Source: Nemopilema nomurai
Lineage: Eukaryota > Cnidaria > Scyphozoa > Rhizostomeae > Rhizostomatidae
DNA length: 64,000 bases
Reading direction: 5' to 3'
NCBI GenBank assembly: GCA_003864495.1
Contig: ML133383.1
Location: 2,563,560-2,627,559 of the forward strand
Shown one piece after another: positions 39,740-53,573 of the stretch (position 1 is the stretch's first letter; each line of letters starts with the position of its first letter). The notes under the pieces were generated by a model. It had not been told where the DNA came from and did no database searches. It saw only the letters and a list, made by a program, of their open reading frames with translations. Both the position numbers and the translations under genes were made by a program.

Positions 39740-42700
39740 CTAACAAAAAATCAAACTATCGCTGTCAGAATTCGACAGTGAAGAATGTAATTCATCAAAT
39801 CAGCTTTAACCGATATGCCTTGTACATTGGAAGAAACACATGTTGTCAAAGGTCAGTCATATATGAATCGTATGCCGAAAACATCATGAATTTTTCAGTC
39901 GCTCATTGATTGTGTTGCTCGGGTTACCAGTTGTGTTGTATAATGAATAAGAGGCCATGCTGTGATCAGCTAATTGATGAGGCATTGTTCAATCTTCACT
40001 TCTGTTCAAATGCGCATTGAAACGGCTGATAGGAGGTCAGGTCCGCTCAATAGCTAACAGCGAGTTGGCCTGTGCTTAAACGTTCTATTTTGCAGTCAAT
40101 TAAAGTCATTAGATTGGAAAGCGCTTTTTTGCTGTTCGTGGGATATGCTGTGATCGGTCTTTCGCACAAAGTGCCGGCCTACGCCGCAGAATTTTCTTGT
40201 GCAATAAGGTAAAAAGCATCCTGGCTTACAAGAGAATTGACGCTAAAGACCATCTAGTTCACATGGAGCATGTTCGGGAAGCACGCATTTCCAACCCACT
40301 CTCAACATAATAGGTTATGTTTACGCGGAAGTGAATTATTATATAGAAGCCTTTTTTCTAAAAATGGAGAATTTATGGGCACCCGCTTTTGAAATGTGTG
40401 TGAAATGACTGGTACTATTTGATGAAGAAAGAAAGAGTTATAGATAACATTGTGGAAAAAATGTAACAAGATCGTCATAATAGAGATTTAGCGGTAACAA
40501 AATTTATGTCCAGTTAGAAAAAATGTTTCTGGTGTCTTTTATAATTTTCTTTGTCGTGCTAAATTATAGTTAGACTGTTACTAATGCTTGTTGGTCCAGT
40601 TTTGCAATTCAAATGGTACTTCCTCATTAACAAATAAGCTTGCATACTCTCCCCCTCTTATATAACGAGAGTAGCATCCACTGCAGCTTTGGACAAGCAG
40701 CCATATGTAATGAAAAAAAGGACTTTTTCCCTTTTCATGTAATTTATCTTTTGTCCCGTTGGAAATTTGTTTTGGAGTAGTTTTAGAGTCATGTTTCTTA
40801 TCTGATCTAAAAGATCCACATTTCTTGTTTTCTTTAACCTCTTTTACGCAAGAAAACTTTTAACACCGCGGTAGATCACGTCTTCAAAGACTGTGTGTAC
40901 ACACACCGTTAATAGATTGAATGTCCAAGTGATAATGACGCAACTGTCGGAGCCTCTAAACTTCCATCACCTCAACAATTTACACACAGGTCTTTCGTCT
41001 AAGACGTCATACACATTGAACATGGACATGGCCTATGCAAGGTGTAAGGATCTCGATTTGAAGAATTTGATTTTTGATGGACATGCCTTGGTATTGAACT
41101 CGTCAATACGGAACCACAAAACAAAAATTTCTACATTAATCTTTCATAATCTTTAATTCATTTATATGTTTAAGTGCAACATGTAATATATAGCAGATGT
41201 CAGTAAAATATCAAACTAAAAGGCTTAGAAAATTTTGAACGAGAAAATCGAGGAAAGAAATAGGAAGCTATATGAACATAAATAAATTACGCAAGAACAT
41301 TTAAATACTAGAAAATATATTGATGGAACTAATTGAAAGAAATATTTCAATTAAATAAATTGAGCCATTAGTTGGTTCACAAAATATAGTGTTGAACAAA
41401 ATCTTCTTGATTTGTATCGTGGTTCACGAACGCTGAAGCAACAGAAGTATCAAAATAAAGAACTGTCACATATTTGTTTTCCTTCGTAATGAAATCATAT
41501 ATCTATCCATAAGTCTTTCTTTCTACATCAACGTCATTATACGATTCCTCTGATTTGGGACCATTCGAAATCACCATTTAGAAGCATGTACTTCATAAAC
41601 TGAGCCCACCTTCATTTTATTCAAATGCCCAGTACATGAATGCTAAACAGTTTAACTTTGAAGCTTTCCATAATGTTTGAGGGTAACAGAAGTGTGTATA
41701 AAGTTCTAAAACCTATTTGCAATCCTCTTTTACTTCAAACGCAAGTACCATTGCAAACATTTCCCTCCTTATCCAGTTGTTAGTTGAGTGCTTCACTTGC
41801 TTGTTCGGGATTATTTCGCCAAGGTTCGACATTATTTGAATCATGGTTATTCCATTTTCTTTACTCCACTATTTCGCTATTTCAAACCTAAAATGCTTCT
41901 CACGGTCAGTCTAATTGAAAATATAAGCTTGGCGTTTCTTAAAACAATGTAATTTCTCACATATGAAAAGAGTTCCGTTTGCTAAAGGCCTAGGACAATC
42001 TGGTCATCATTCTTTTGTTGAAATTGCCTTTTCCACGCAAGATCAAGAGAAACGCGTCATCTATGTCTAACATTCAGCTAATGAAAACAGCAATGTGAAG
42101 TCGAAAGCAAACAGAGTCTTAAAGAAGGTAAGTGTTAAGCTATTGGTACCATTGCACTTGAAGAAGATGATAGGAATGACAGTTGCAACTTCAAGTTGAT
42201 ATCATAATAAATGTTATCATCAGTGCTCGATCACATAATATGTAGTTATTGACATTATTTCAATCATCATTTAAATATCTTAAATTAGCATTACATTTAC
42301 TTAGCAGATATAACGCTGTTTTCCAGCATAATTTTTTGTGGTTTTATTGCACTGCAATTCCTATATTGGACTTTCTGTTTGTCCAAAGGAACAGTCATGT
42401 TTCTATAAATGTGGCATCCAAACTATTAGCAACGCTATATTATAAATAAAAAAGTTACTCCCAATTTTATAATAATAAAAATATCATTATTAACTTAAAA
42501 AGTGACACATTGGCAATGCAGAAAAAATGTAATTACACAAATACTGGTTCTATATTGTTTAAAGTTTCTGTTTGCACTGTTCCCAGTCATGTAAAATGCT
42601 ACATACATTCTAGAAAAATTTGCAATCAAATATGCAATCAAATGAAAAATGGGCTTCTTTCAAATATGCAATCAAAGTTTTTTTAAATGTCATCAGCTGA

Positions 42701-45700
42701 CAAATTACGATTTTTCAAAGGCACTTTTATTCTTTTTGGAGATTTTTTGTTACACTTAACAATTGAAGAATCTTGTTGTATTCATTTTTATTTCATTATG
42801 CATACCCAAAAATCTATGCAAGTTTATACCTATAAAAACGCCCCATAGCCTGAATTATAAATGAACCACGCTTTCCTGAGCTATGTCATTAAGAGGCAAA
42901 CGATTTTTTCGCATCACAACGAAAACCAACTTAATTGTAAGGTTTTCTGGAATCTAAAAAATTTACACCCACGAATTATTTTAGCATGGACTCGTGTTAT
43001 AAGAATTCTTAGTGTTATAAGAGTACTACACACAGTGCATACATTGGACATGTGCAAGTTACATGCATTCTACTGCACATGGCGGAACAGCTTTGGCTCA
43101 GCCGGTCAAACGCTCGGTCTGTAAGAAAATTTCATGAAAAATCCAAATATTTTATGACAAATAACCTACTTATGGCCAAAAGCAGTCTGGAGATTTGCAA
43201 AAGTGGGGAATTGTGGATTGCTACTTTGGCGTGGTTGCGTCTGCAAAGGGAAGGACTCATTACTGTTGTGTTTGGACATGAATCACAAAGCAAGGCATTT
43301 GAGTGCTTTGGTTTACTCTTCTTGTGGGAAATGCGCAGGAAATGATCTGCCTATGAGGAAATCTTTGAACTACTTGTACACCTCTTACAGCCATCGCCTC
43401 TTTCTCTTCAACTTATAAAAGGGAATTAAACGGAGGAAAAGAGTGATAATTGATGTTGCAGCTTCTAGAAGAAGAACGCTAACCCAAGTCATGGGTATCT
43501 GTTTTACATCGACATTAGAAGTAAATTGCGAAATAGTTTTGTTATTCTGAAGGAAACATGCTATTTCCTGATCACATTCCTTCTAAGCTCTTCCCTTCTT
43601 CAATAGTCTAATTTCCTCTTTATCAATCAATGCAATAGTTGGTGCGACCACTGAGACATCATAACTAGCCCATCCTTTAATGCTTTTTAACGCCATTAAA
43701 GAGTCTCTAGATTTTTCTGACAGTTAGGAATATGTTTAGCAAGCTTTACTGTGAATTGGTTGACTACGTGGTTGGTAAATATAGCAATCTTGGCGAAATG
43801 AGTAAAAGTAATCTGAAGTTATAAATACAATAACTATAATCGGGTGTTTTTTTCACTATAAACGCTCCTAACACACAGCTATTCATAAAATCATTTACTT
43901 TCAAGGTCATCAATTGTAAATTTAATTGGTTGATCGAGTTGTCATAAAATACTACGAAAATAGTCAAAAAGCGGTTAAGTAGGTTGCATGAGCGGTGTTT
44001 GAAAGTTTTATCAATTAATGAATCTGTTAATACAATGACGTTTGCAAATGACGATTAAAAATCTACTGGTTTGATTTTCTCATTGCATAAGCGCCTCCGC
44101 AGTAACTGCTACGCACAGGCCTATGAAATCTAAAGGTATTCCCTTACGAAATCTAAAGATTTCCTATGTAAACTTGCTAAGCTAAATTTGTAACAGTTTT
44201 ATTCTCCCTGTTTTGGACGTAATGCACAAAATTTGAATTTAGAGATATACTTCTATTCACAAAAAGTTGAAAAAGTGAAGAAAATTATATTCACAAAAGG
44301 TAAGTATAAATTTCTAATATTCACAAAAGCTGAGTATTCAAACTGCATCCGCATATGGCAGCAAATGGAAACTTAAGGCCTCTGGGATACAAGTAAATGA
44401 CGACATTGCATCAATCTACAAAGCAGTAAGACGATTTTTTCAGTCTTTTTCAGTCAAGCTTTCAAGACATTAATCAACTGCATATTGTTTGAGAAATGAT
44501 AAAAGTAGATAAATGTAAACAGATGAATTTAGTTGACAAAAAGGAAAAGAAAGGACCAATTCAGCGGAGGTAAGAAGCACGTTCATGGGATAAATCTCGC
44601 TCTGAATAAGTCCTTACGGTAACTTAAAACAAAAAAATTTAATAAAGTAAGTAAATCACTTAATCTTAGTTTGAGGTTGCATAATTGATGCTTATACTTT
44701 CTTAATACTTCAAAGGTTAAAGCTTTGTTATCGGATTGCTAAATACTAAATCTAGTGGAATCCAGGTATGGGGGCCTAAGAGCAAGTAACAACAAGTCTG
44801 CGGAAAAGTTAATTGGCTTATGGAAAACTATGAAATCATAATCCATAAAAGTAGGAATTTCAGGCACGAATTATGTAATGTAGAGATTTATCCAAAATTC
44901 AAATAGCCCTTGGTTAAAGCAGATTTAAGATTAATTTCGGTATAACGCCCTCTCCTTTTCTTTCCGTATAATCATCGCATCGTAATGCAAATCATATTAG
45001 TCGTCCATATAAACTAATGCATGGAGATGAATTGGTTGATTACCCACTATGATCTGGCAATGTGAAATAGGAAACGTGAATCGCAAACAGATCGATAATT
45101 CATCGATATAATAATATCAGAGACGTAAGACGTAAATAAAAGAAAAAAGTCGAGCTTCAGTATTGCTATGATATAATATTTGAAGCCTTCAAGAAAGCAG
45201 CTATAGTTTTCTTTTACGGTAAAATGACAATCAAGCAGTTAGAAAAGAAGTAATCATTATCACATCTCATGAGTAGCAAGGTTGTGTCATTCCCCAAAAA
45301 GCTGGTCCCTGAGAAGGCGTCCAGAAATATGTTTCTACCAAAAGAAAAAACTAAACCGCAATCAAGACTTTTGAGGTTCTCAGTTCCTTAGCAACACAGT
45401 TGAGTTCCCGCTAGCAGCGACAAGTGCTAATGCTCTTGTTTCTATCCATCGCTTTGTCAACCTTCAGGTTCAAACTTATTCTTGGTGTGTAACTCATAGT
45501 TCATGACTAGGGGCAAATCAAAGCTATATATTGCAAATAAGCTCAAGTCATCTAAATCATTGCTCTCTGAAGCAAGATATCAGTAAAAAGGAAACTCTGC
45601 CATCTGTTTTCTTCTGACTTGAAATGTCAAGTCATCAATTTCATAGTATGAGCGATAATTCTCAAACTGTAAGCACACAACCAAAACATTCCCGTATGAG

Positions 45701-47166
45701 CCGATGGGGAGCCGATGGGGATGCATCGCCCCTCCAATAAATATAAAATGTTTAAAAAGGCACTTTTGAAGCATTTTCTTGCAACAAGGTTATGAATTTA
45801 AGAAACTAAAAAATGTGAGCGACAAAGGCACCTTGCTTATCATTTTCAGCCAGATCCAAGAATTTTCGGTGATTTTTTGGAACGCCCTTACCCTTCTCCA
45901 TAACAGGTCTTTTTGGAAAATCACCTGAATACATTGTACACAATTTCAACCATTCATATTCCTTTTCATGTCTGAATGTAAAGTTTCTGGGTTAACTTCC
46001 ACCGTTTCGATGAAGCAATCTATTTACTAAGGGCGGATCCTTCTAGTCTGTTTCTAAGAGCATTTTACAGCGTAAACTTGCCGTAGCTAACAGATAATGA
46101 CTTGAAGGCGCTTGGTTATCATGGATGCTTTTACTGATCTTCGATGACGGGCAAGTCAAAATGTGATTGACACAAAGAGATGAACATTAATCAGGCACCT
46201 ATTGAAAACATCAACATTTACACATGGATACATTTTACGGAAAATTAAACTCACCCTTCTCCTGGTAAACATTTCGCCACTCCGTATTCCTCTTCGAAGG
46301 CTTCAGAACGCACAACAATCTTTGTTTGTTCTTTGCTTCACGTTCAGCCACTGTAGATGCGAGAGGATATTACACTCAGTATGAAGATGCAAAATAATTC
46401 ATGTTAGCTCATGCTTTCAGTGGAAAATTACCATCTCAAAGGCGTCTTATTTATCGGCCAGCGATACTTTGCCGTTGGTCAACAATCGGAATCCTAGCCA
46501 CCGGTTCTCTCCTGTTTCCGTGATGCGATGTTTGATAACTTCTGTTTGTTTTATTTGTGCAGCGCCAGGCCAACCGAACAACATCAGATTTCCACTAAGA
46601 AACCCAACTAGAAGTCAAGGCTATGCCAGAGTATTGAAATGTTTTTTCTTTGCATGATTATTTGTTCAAAGTCATGCCATGAACGGTTTTCCTTGATGCC
46701 TAATCGGAAATTCCGTAAAGAGTTTTCCAAGTGAGCAAATGTGCATTTCAATCAAAGGTAGCACAAGAGAAAGAAACTTTTTGCGTATGCATTTATTGCT
46801 CAAAAAGAGCCCCCCTTTCCAAAAATTATACTGTAATACCGAATGTAAAGTCAAGGACCAGCTCACTGTCTTCATTGGTATGAATCCTACATTTAAGAAG
46901 GACACTTCCCTCCTTACAAGCGAATATACTTTGGTCTTTTCTATCACACACAAGTCCTCCCTTTATCATTTGACATCAATTGACTTGAAGGCTTTTGATA
47001 AGATAGAGCCATATATACATTGACATGATATAGCACCTATCTGCAATAAAACATTAGTGCGATCTACGCAGCTGAGCTCTTAGGGAACTCAAAGGCTATG
47101 TTTTGTAAAGAAATCTAATCACAGTAACATCAAGCTTGAAATCATGACTATGTCATGGCCATCAGC
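39740..47166. other. Gene-poor AT-rich stretch
   Basis: No gene was recognised in 7.4 kb. Short direct repeats such as atatgcaatcaaa (near 42630-42680) and ttcacaaaag (44290-44330) occur. Open frames are short and have no recognisable domains. Confidence 0.45.
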
Positions 47167-49915
47167 TTAAGCACCAAAAAGATTTCTGTGACAACATAGT
47201 TCTTTACAGGGAAAGAAAAAGCTCTGCTTCCAGCTAATAGCCTGTGATCTATTTTTAGTGATTCGAAAGCACAGACTGGCAGTACATGTGCGCATGCGCG
47301 AATCTCTAAGCGGCTTCTTCTGTTCTGACTTCTGTGGCAATTGAAAAGGCAATTTTCTTTAAACGAGCAAGTACGGACAAATAGGGTAAATAAAAAAGCG
47401 GGCTCATCAGTAGACCATACAATTTATATTTAGTTTCACCGAAGCAAGGATCTCGTATAAACTTCTATTTATTGCAAAATTTGATGAGCGATTTGCAGAT
47501 TGAAAACGGGTTGCAAGCACAAAGAGGTCTCCTTTCTCTACCAATGCAAACTTCGTTCGAATGCACAACCGACCACGCGGCACCCTGTGGAGATCTTCTG
47601 GTCAAAAGGTGGATTTTTGTTTCATAAACATTCATAAATTTTTTAGTTCAAATTGTTTGATCAAGCACTATTCTTTTTCAGATGGGCATACAAGCCGGAG
47701 TTCAACCAATTCGCACCGATTTTTAATCTTTCCGAAGGGATTTGAATGCGAAAGAAACAAAGGAGATGGTTTAACGTTAAAGAATTACTTCAAGGACTGA
47801 GATTTAGGCAAAGTTTCGTCATGCTGTTGATAGAGCTTCAATGTGCAATTTTTAATTGCGAGATGTGATTGGCTAATAGCGTTGAGGATTCCCGCAATGG
47901 GGAGGCCACTAACAATGTCACCATTGGCCTGATGGTGCTTGATTTGCTAATGCTATCGTAATTTTAGCCATACGAAATGATGGAATAATATTTTGCATTT
48001 CTGCTGTTACACGTTCAAAACATATGATTGCATGGTCGAAGCAAATTGTTACAAACAAGGTCTAGATTATCTGAGTGGACGCAAAGAATTAAATTTGAAT
48101 TTCCAATTACAGTCAATCAACACGATTTAAGCTCAACAAAGACACTATTAACGAACAGGGGATAATTTAGCGAAAGGCTTTTTAGGTTGCGGAAAAATCA
48201 GAATTCAATGTAAACACGCTGTGCAATTAAGCGATTTCACACAGTAACGGAGCTTTTTTGCCGTTTCGAAGACCACCGGTGGGGAAAAAGGGCTGCGACA
48301 GTGCAAACAGATGCTATTGAAACGATCATCAATTGGACTTATTTATTATTACCGTTGATTTCTCTATTTTTGGGCAGCTCTCAGCATCCACAACTCTGAA
48401 CTAGGGAAGAGAGATAAACATTCTAAATATAGGGCAACGGTAAAGCTTTTGTGTTTGAAAGGGAGCAAAACCATAGATTATACTAAGCGGGGCTTTCAAT
48501 GAGATCAAAAAGGTGGGGAGGGGAGGGGAGGGGGCAGAATTTGATGGAATGATTAGCTGAGACAGTTTATAATGAATTCCACAAAGGAACAACTCTTCAA
48601 ATATATAGAGATTCATGACTCCTGAAGATCAACTCCTCTCTTTTTACAGTAAGAAAAATGATTTATAAGTATAATCTAAAAGTATAAAAGTGAGTCCATG
48701 ATGTCGATTCCTTCATTCTCCGCAATGTCTTAGATCAAGACATTATCAAAAGACTTCATATATTTTCAGTTGAAGTTTCTTTATGAATATTTAATGAATT
48801 ATTGCAAAAATTATAATCGTTTGTGTTAATTCAATCAACCACCAAACGCAGCCTCAGGTGTGAAAATTCAACAAATTGAAGAGGGGCTTTTTAAGTGAGG
48901 GGGTGACTTCTCAATGAAACTTTTGTTTTGGGGTGGTGGCTTATTCGAGGGGGCTAGGCTCTTTTCAAGAAGGGGATAGAAAAGAGAAATACAGTAAAGA
49001 AGCATAGATGATTTCTCCTTCTGGCACCCCTAGCAAGTTACCTGAAAGTCTGTACTCTCAAGACCAATATGAATAAAACTTTGCTAAAGCAAGGTCTGAG
49101 GTCAAAGAACTACTTCTCTGATTTATAAGTAGCCTGGCCTTTTTTTAGTTCAAAATGTGAGAAAACCGGTAAATGTGTAAGAAAATTCGCTAGGCTGCAA
49201 TTAATTTAACATGCTGTCTATGAGCTGCCTTTCTCGAAACTCAACTTACGCCACCCCCCCCCTCTCAATTGACCCCTACTTTAAGACTGGGGCATTAGAA
49301 TGCCGCCAAGTGCGCTTCGAATTGGAAGTATTAGAAGTCAAAGAGTCTGCTTTGGCGCCCCAATGCAATGACGTTGTTCGTTCTAGAGTGATAAACCAAC
49401 TTCTTTCATTGTTCACAGCACGTAGAAACAGGTTTTTAAAAACTTTTTCTAAAAACTCGCTTCGATCATAGCTTCAATCATTTTTCCTAGCCATCTCTTT
49501 CTCTGGCATTTTCTTTAATAAGGAAATGAAGCTCTTTACTTTGTTGATGCAACCTTGAAGTGGTAGCACCTTCTTGAGAAGATCTTGCCTATCATCGATC
49601 CGATTGGTGCTAACACTCCCCCCGTCACAGAAATGTATTCCAAGTATTTCTGTAGTCTTACTTACTTGGAATGTGCAATGGCTTGGGGGGAGGGGTGTGT
49701 TGGCTAAAAGGAATTCGGTTTGGGCTTATGGGTTTTGAGAACCTAATAATAAATCTGTTCACCTAGCCACGTGCAATCTGTCAAACAACCAAGAAAGCTA
49801 GAAACATAACATAAGGCCTATATCAATAACGAAAACTCTTGCATTTGATAAGGTATTTCGAATCGATAGTACTCACCTCTAAATGGCAAAGCATTTCGCG
49901 AGCTTTGGACGACAT
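47167..49915 (-). other. Possible three-exon orphan ORF
   Basis: Three minus-strand segments join in phase 0. 49877-49915 reads ATG then MSSKAREMLCHLE, with donor GAG|gtgagt. 48353-48400 has a strong acceptor, tctctcttccctag, and reads FRVVDAESCPKIEKST, with donor ACG|gtaata. 47167-47331 has acceptor caattgccacag, starts KSEQKKPLRDSRMRTCTASL and ends in TAA. The product would be about 83 aa, basic and without a known domain. It may be a lineage-specific gene, a long non-coding RNA, or a coincidence of splice-like sites. Confidence 0.22.
47289..47300. promoter_or_regulatory. Perfect NRF1-type palindrome
   Basis: tgcgcatgcgcg matches the NRF1/ewg/P3A2 consensus (YGCGCAYGCGCR) and stands out in AT-rich DNA. 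It falls inside the third segment of the orphan ORF candidate, so it could instead mark a promoter. No adjacent gene was recognised. Confidence 0.4.
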
Positions 49916-52702
49916 TTTAGCTTTCAATGGCAAGGCACCTGCTAAATAATGCGACTTGTTTGTCTTCGAAAGTCGTTGTTTGTCTGTTTCCATTTCTAAA
50001 CCAACGTGTAGAGGCAAATGTTGTTGCAAGTCATAGACACGTGACTGAAATGCGAGAGAGATGTTTGTGAAAGTTTCCTGCCTTTGTAGGAGGCAGCCAT
50101 TAAAAATAGAAGATAATCTCCAGAGGCGTGTGAGGTTTGCAGTCAAATAGTCAAGGGACTTGGCGCATGAGCAGGAAAAAATTCGAACGAGTCTTATGTC
50201 TATAGATAGAGGCTATAGATTATTATATAGATTTTCATGTTATTTTCAATGTTATTTTGATTCTAAGTAGGCCTAAATATAGTTAGCAAAGTCCAGAGTT
50301 AATAAAGTAAGGTTTTGGTTTTCAACCATTTTGCTTCGTAAATTTTCTTCCGCGTTCTTTAATCTCTTAGATAGTTGTATTTTACGTACTTTCAGACTGT
50401 AGTAAATAATTACCCTTCAAAACCCGAATTTAAAATACCACATGCCGATATAAATTAGTTTTATGTGTAAATTCGAGCAATGACAAATTGCATTTCTAAC
50501 CAGAGTCAGCAACAACAACATTGCAATCTTCAGAAGATGGAGTACTAGCCCTTAAGTAGTTAATTCTTGGAAGAGTGGTGTTCTGTGAAAGAATTTAATC
50601 TGCATGCTGTGTGTAACTTTTGCCATTCAATATTGTTCTTAATGTCTAAACCTCTTTTATTGAATGGAAAATTCACACAAAGTACAAACAATTTTAGGCA
50701 CAGATCGGGCTGTTTCACACTGACAGGCCAGCTTACAATACGATAATAAACTGTTTCAAAATGCACTTTTCTCTGAAATCCGCATCTTTTAAAGCTGTCT
50801 GCATCCAACAGAGCGAACTATTATTCCCGAAGAGCCATTTTTGAATAAATAGCGAAGACGTAACTGTCAATGTTTACTGAAACTGAATTACTCATGAAAT
50901 CAGAACCTTACACAATTATGAAGTTCGGCGATTCCACAGCCTTGTTTTATTTTGAATTCAAGCCATGTTTTGATATTGCATCCTTCTGCTTTTAAGAGAA
51001 AAGAATTGTCATTGACCCAAGTTACGACCGTTATCTTATCTTGAGAATGTTCCGCACGAATGCTTAAAGCCAATACTTACTTCGACGAAAGAGGAAGCTT
51101 TAAGCCATCAAGGCATGATTTATCAGCCAATACTTGGTATTCATACTTTATGGTTTTTATTTTTTATCGTACGTAACCAGCATTCAAGCAACAAAATAAA
51201 TAAATCGTCGAATCCCTGGTTTGACGCAATTACACGAGCGGAGAGCGCGAAAATTGCTTGCACGTGACGCCATCTAGCCTCCTCCGTAAGAATTCCTTTC
51301 ATTCTTATTTTGATCGGGTCAAGCAACTAAAATGATTGCCGGGTAGATTGCAAAGAGACTAACTATGTTACCAATTAAAAGTTTAAATAATCAAGCCTTC
51401 TCATTGCTATTGCAGTAACACCAGGGCCGTTCTTGCAGAAAACTCAGTCTTCAACTTTTTATAAACTTCAAAGGGCTACGCGAAGTCTTGCTAAGATCCT
51501 TTGAAAGCAAAGAGTAAAGTTTAAACATCTCAAAAAATAAGGCTTCATTTCGTAAGATTGTCTAGCTTACTTTAAGCTGCAAAAAAAAATACTAGCCTCG
51601 GACGAACAGAGCACGAAAACAGAAAATTCACATTAAAAACTTGTTATCGATCTTTTTAAATATTGGCACAGCTTGAAATGGGCCATTAGCATACAAAACG
51701 AATTTTTACAATACAATTTTGCTTCCATTATGGAAACTTTGCAAGCATTAACTAAGTTGCCCATTCAACCTAAGTGGGTCGAAACATACAAATAAACAAT
51801 GAATACAACATGTACTACACAGATTATCAGAAATTCACCTTGTTACAAAGAATAACTTCTTGCACGTGAATACGACTATTAAGACGAATAGCGATGTTTG
51901 TTGTTATAACAAGCTGAGCCAAACCAAAACATATGATGACGCACAAGTCTAGGTTCCAGGCCACAATTTCATACCCATTGAGTATAATAGGGAATGAAGT
52001 TCATATTCAGGCAGAAATATCTTATAATGAAAATTAGACAATTGAATTTTCCGCTATGCTTGTGTAAGAACTCAGGAGACTATTAAACTTTTCTAAACTC
52101 AATGTCTTCGAGTGCGCCAAAATCTGACACAAGCTTTCCCCAGAAGCTGGGACAGGGTGTGGGTGAGAATGTATGATAAAAAGGGGACATACGAGACAAA
52201 AGAATACTTTAACCTGTGTTGATAGTAAAAAACTAAAAATATTTCTGCATTGACCAAAAAAGATCTTTTCAATGAAAGGCCCAAATTTAAAGAGTAGAAA
52301 ATAAACTAGTCAAAAGTTGCAAAATATACTCTATAAAATGCTTTGAACACTTCACCAAAGAGGCAGAAAAAAGAGAACTGGTTTTATCAGTCTTTGCGTC
52401 TAGAACGTACTCAGAGGAATATAATCTTTAATGGTAACATTGTTCTAGGAAAATAGTGACATTTCAGACTCTTCATCAAATGATACAGCTTTCCCGCCTA
52501 CTGAAAAACGCGCGAAAGCTCGACTTCTGAAATTATATTTTCTACAGCCAAAGCTTTCATAGAGAAGCTTTTGAGCGTGTATTTGAATCCATGCATGCAG
52601 TTTCGGGAATAATTGACTGTTACAATCTTTTTCTTGCTTTCGCGATCTAAATTAAAAGCAAGGCCCTTAGTATCACAGAGAGGAAGCAACTATTGGTGTA
52701 GG
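49916..52702. other. Intergenic, no gene recognised
   Basis: An open minus-strand frame continues upstream of 49915 to about 50146 without an ATG. The rest shows no exon-like segment. It separates the orphan candidate from the BICRA 3' end. Confidence 0.45.
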
Positions 52703-52708
52703 TTTATT
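52703..52708 (-). terminator. Candidate BICRA poly-A signal
   Basis: AATAAA on the minus strand, about 135 nt past the BICRA stop codon at 52843-52845. Confidence 0.5.
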
Positions 52709-52842
52709 TAATTAAATACATTTCTCGTCGGCTTTCGACAAACTTTCCCACCGTTCTCATTTGAAGAAGACAAACCAAGACAACAAATTTACAACGTTGA
52801 AAGTCGACTGTCTGTCTTACAGACGTCCCCGTGATAAATTTG

Positions 52843-53573
52843 CTAGCCGTAATAATCGGTACTCATATCATTTTCTAAGTCTGCCATTAGATTCAAAGTT
52901 GCCTGCGAGAGCTCCTCAGACATATTATGCTCTGTAGTCCTGTCGAAATCGTCCATACCATCCAGAGCATCAAAGCCTGGCACGTGTGAATAGCTTGCCA
53001 ATCCAGTAATATCTAAATCAGTGTTGAAATCATGCTCATCTTGATCCTGTTCGTAGTCCTCCCCGTCTTCATCTTCCTCTTCTTCCTCCTCTTCATTCTC
53101 ATAATCTTCCTCTAACTCTTCGTTCACCTCCTCTACGTCATCATCAACATCCTCATCTTCAATTTCTTGACCATCCTCGTCATAAACATTAACGTCATAT
53201 TCATTATCCGATATTTGTTCAACTGCCAATAACCGATCTTCATCTTCTTCACGATCTTCATCTTCTTCACGATCTTCATCTTCTTCACGATCTTCATCTT
53301 CTTCACGTTCCTCATCTTCTTCGCGATTTTCGCGAACAAAATTCGCTTCTTCCTCCAGTTCAGTTCCATCGATACTTCCCTTCTCACTTATCGGGGTCTC
53401 GTTTAAGTCAAATGATTCAACGTCAACACTGTCCTCGTCATCTCGTACCAATTCGGTCGTCATGCCTTCGTTTCCGTCAAACCAAGAAGAACCCGCTTCT
53501 TCTTCTTCCGACTTCCCTGGATCCTCATTTGCTTCGTCTGGAGCAACCGGATCAGGGAAAAGCTTCAGCTTGC
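52843..53573 (-). CDS. BICRA: BICRA last exon, acidic C-terminal tail
   Basis: Encodes GKLKLFPDPVAPDEANEDPG followed by a long Glu/Asp-rich tail ending STDYYG and TAG. It is joined in phase to the GLTSCR-domain exons by acceptor ttcttaaattcag. About 240 residues are low-complexity and acidic, including REEDED repeats. No such extended acidic tail is typical of vertebrate BICRA as I know it. The tail is likely disordered and may contact histones or other basic partners (inference). Confidence 0.85.
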
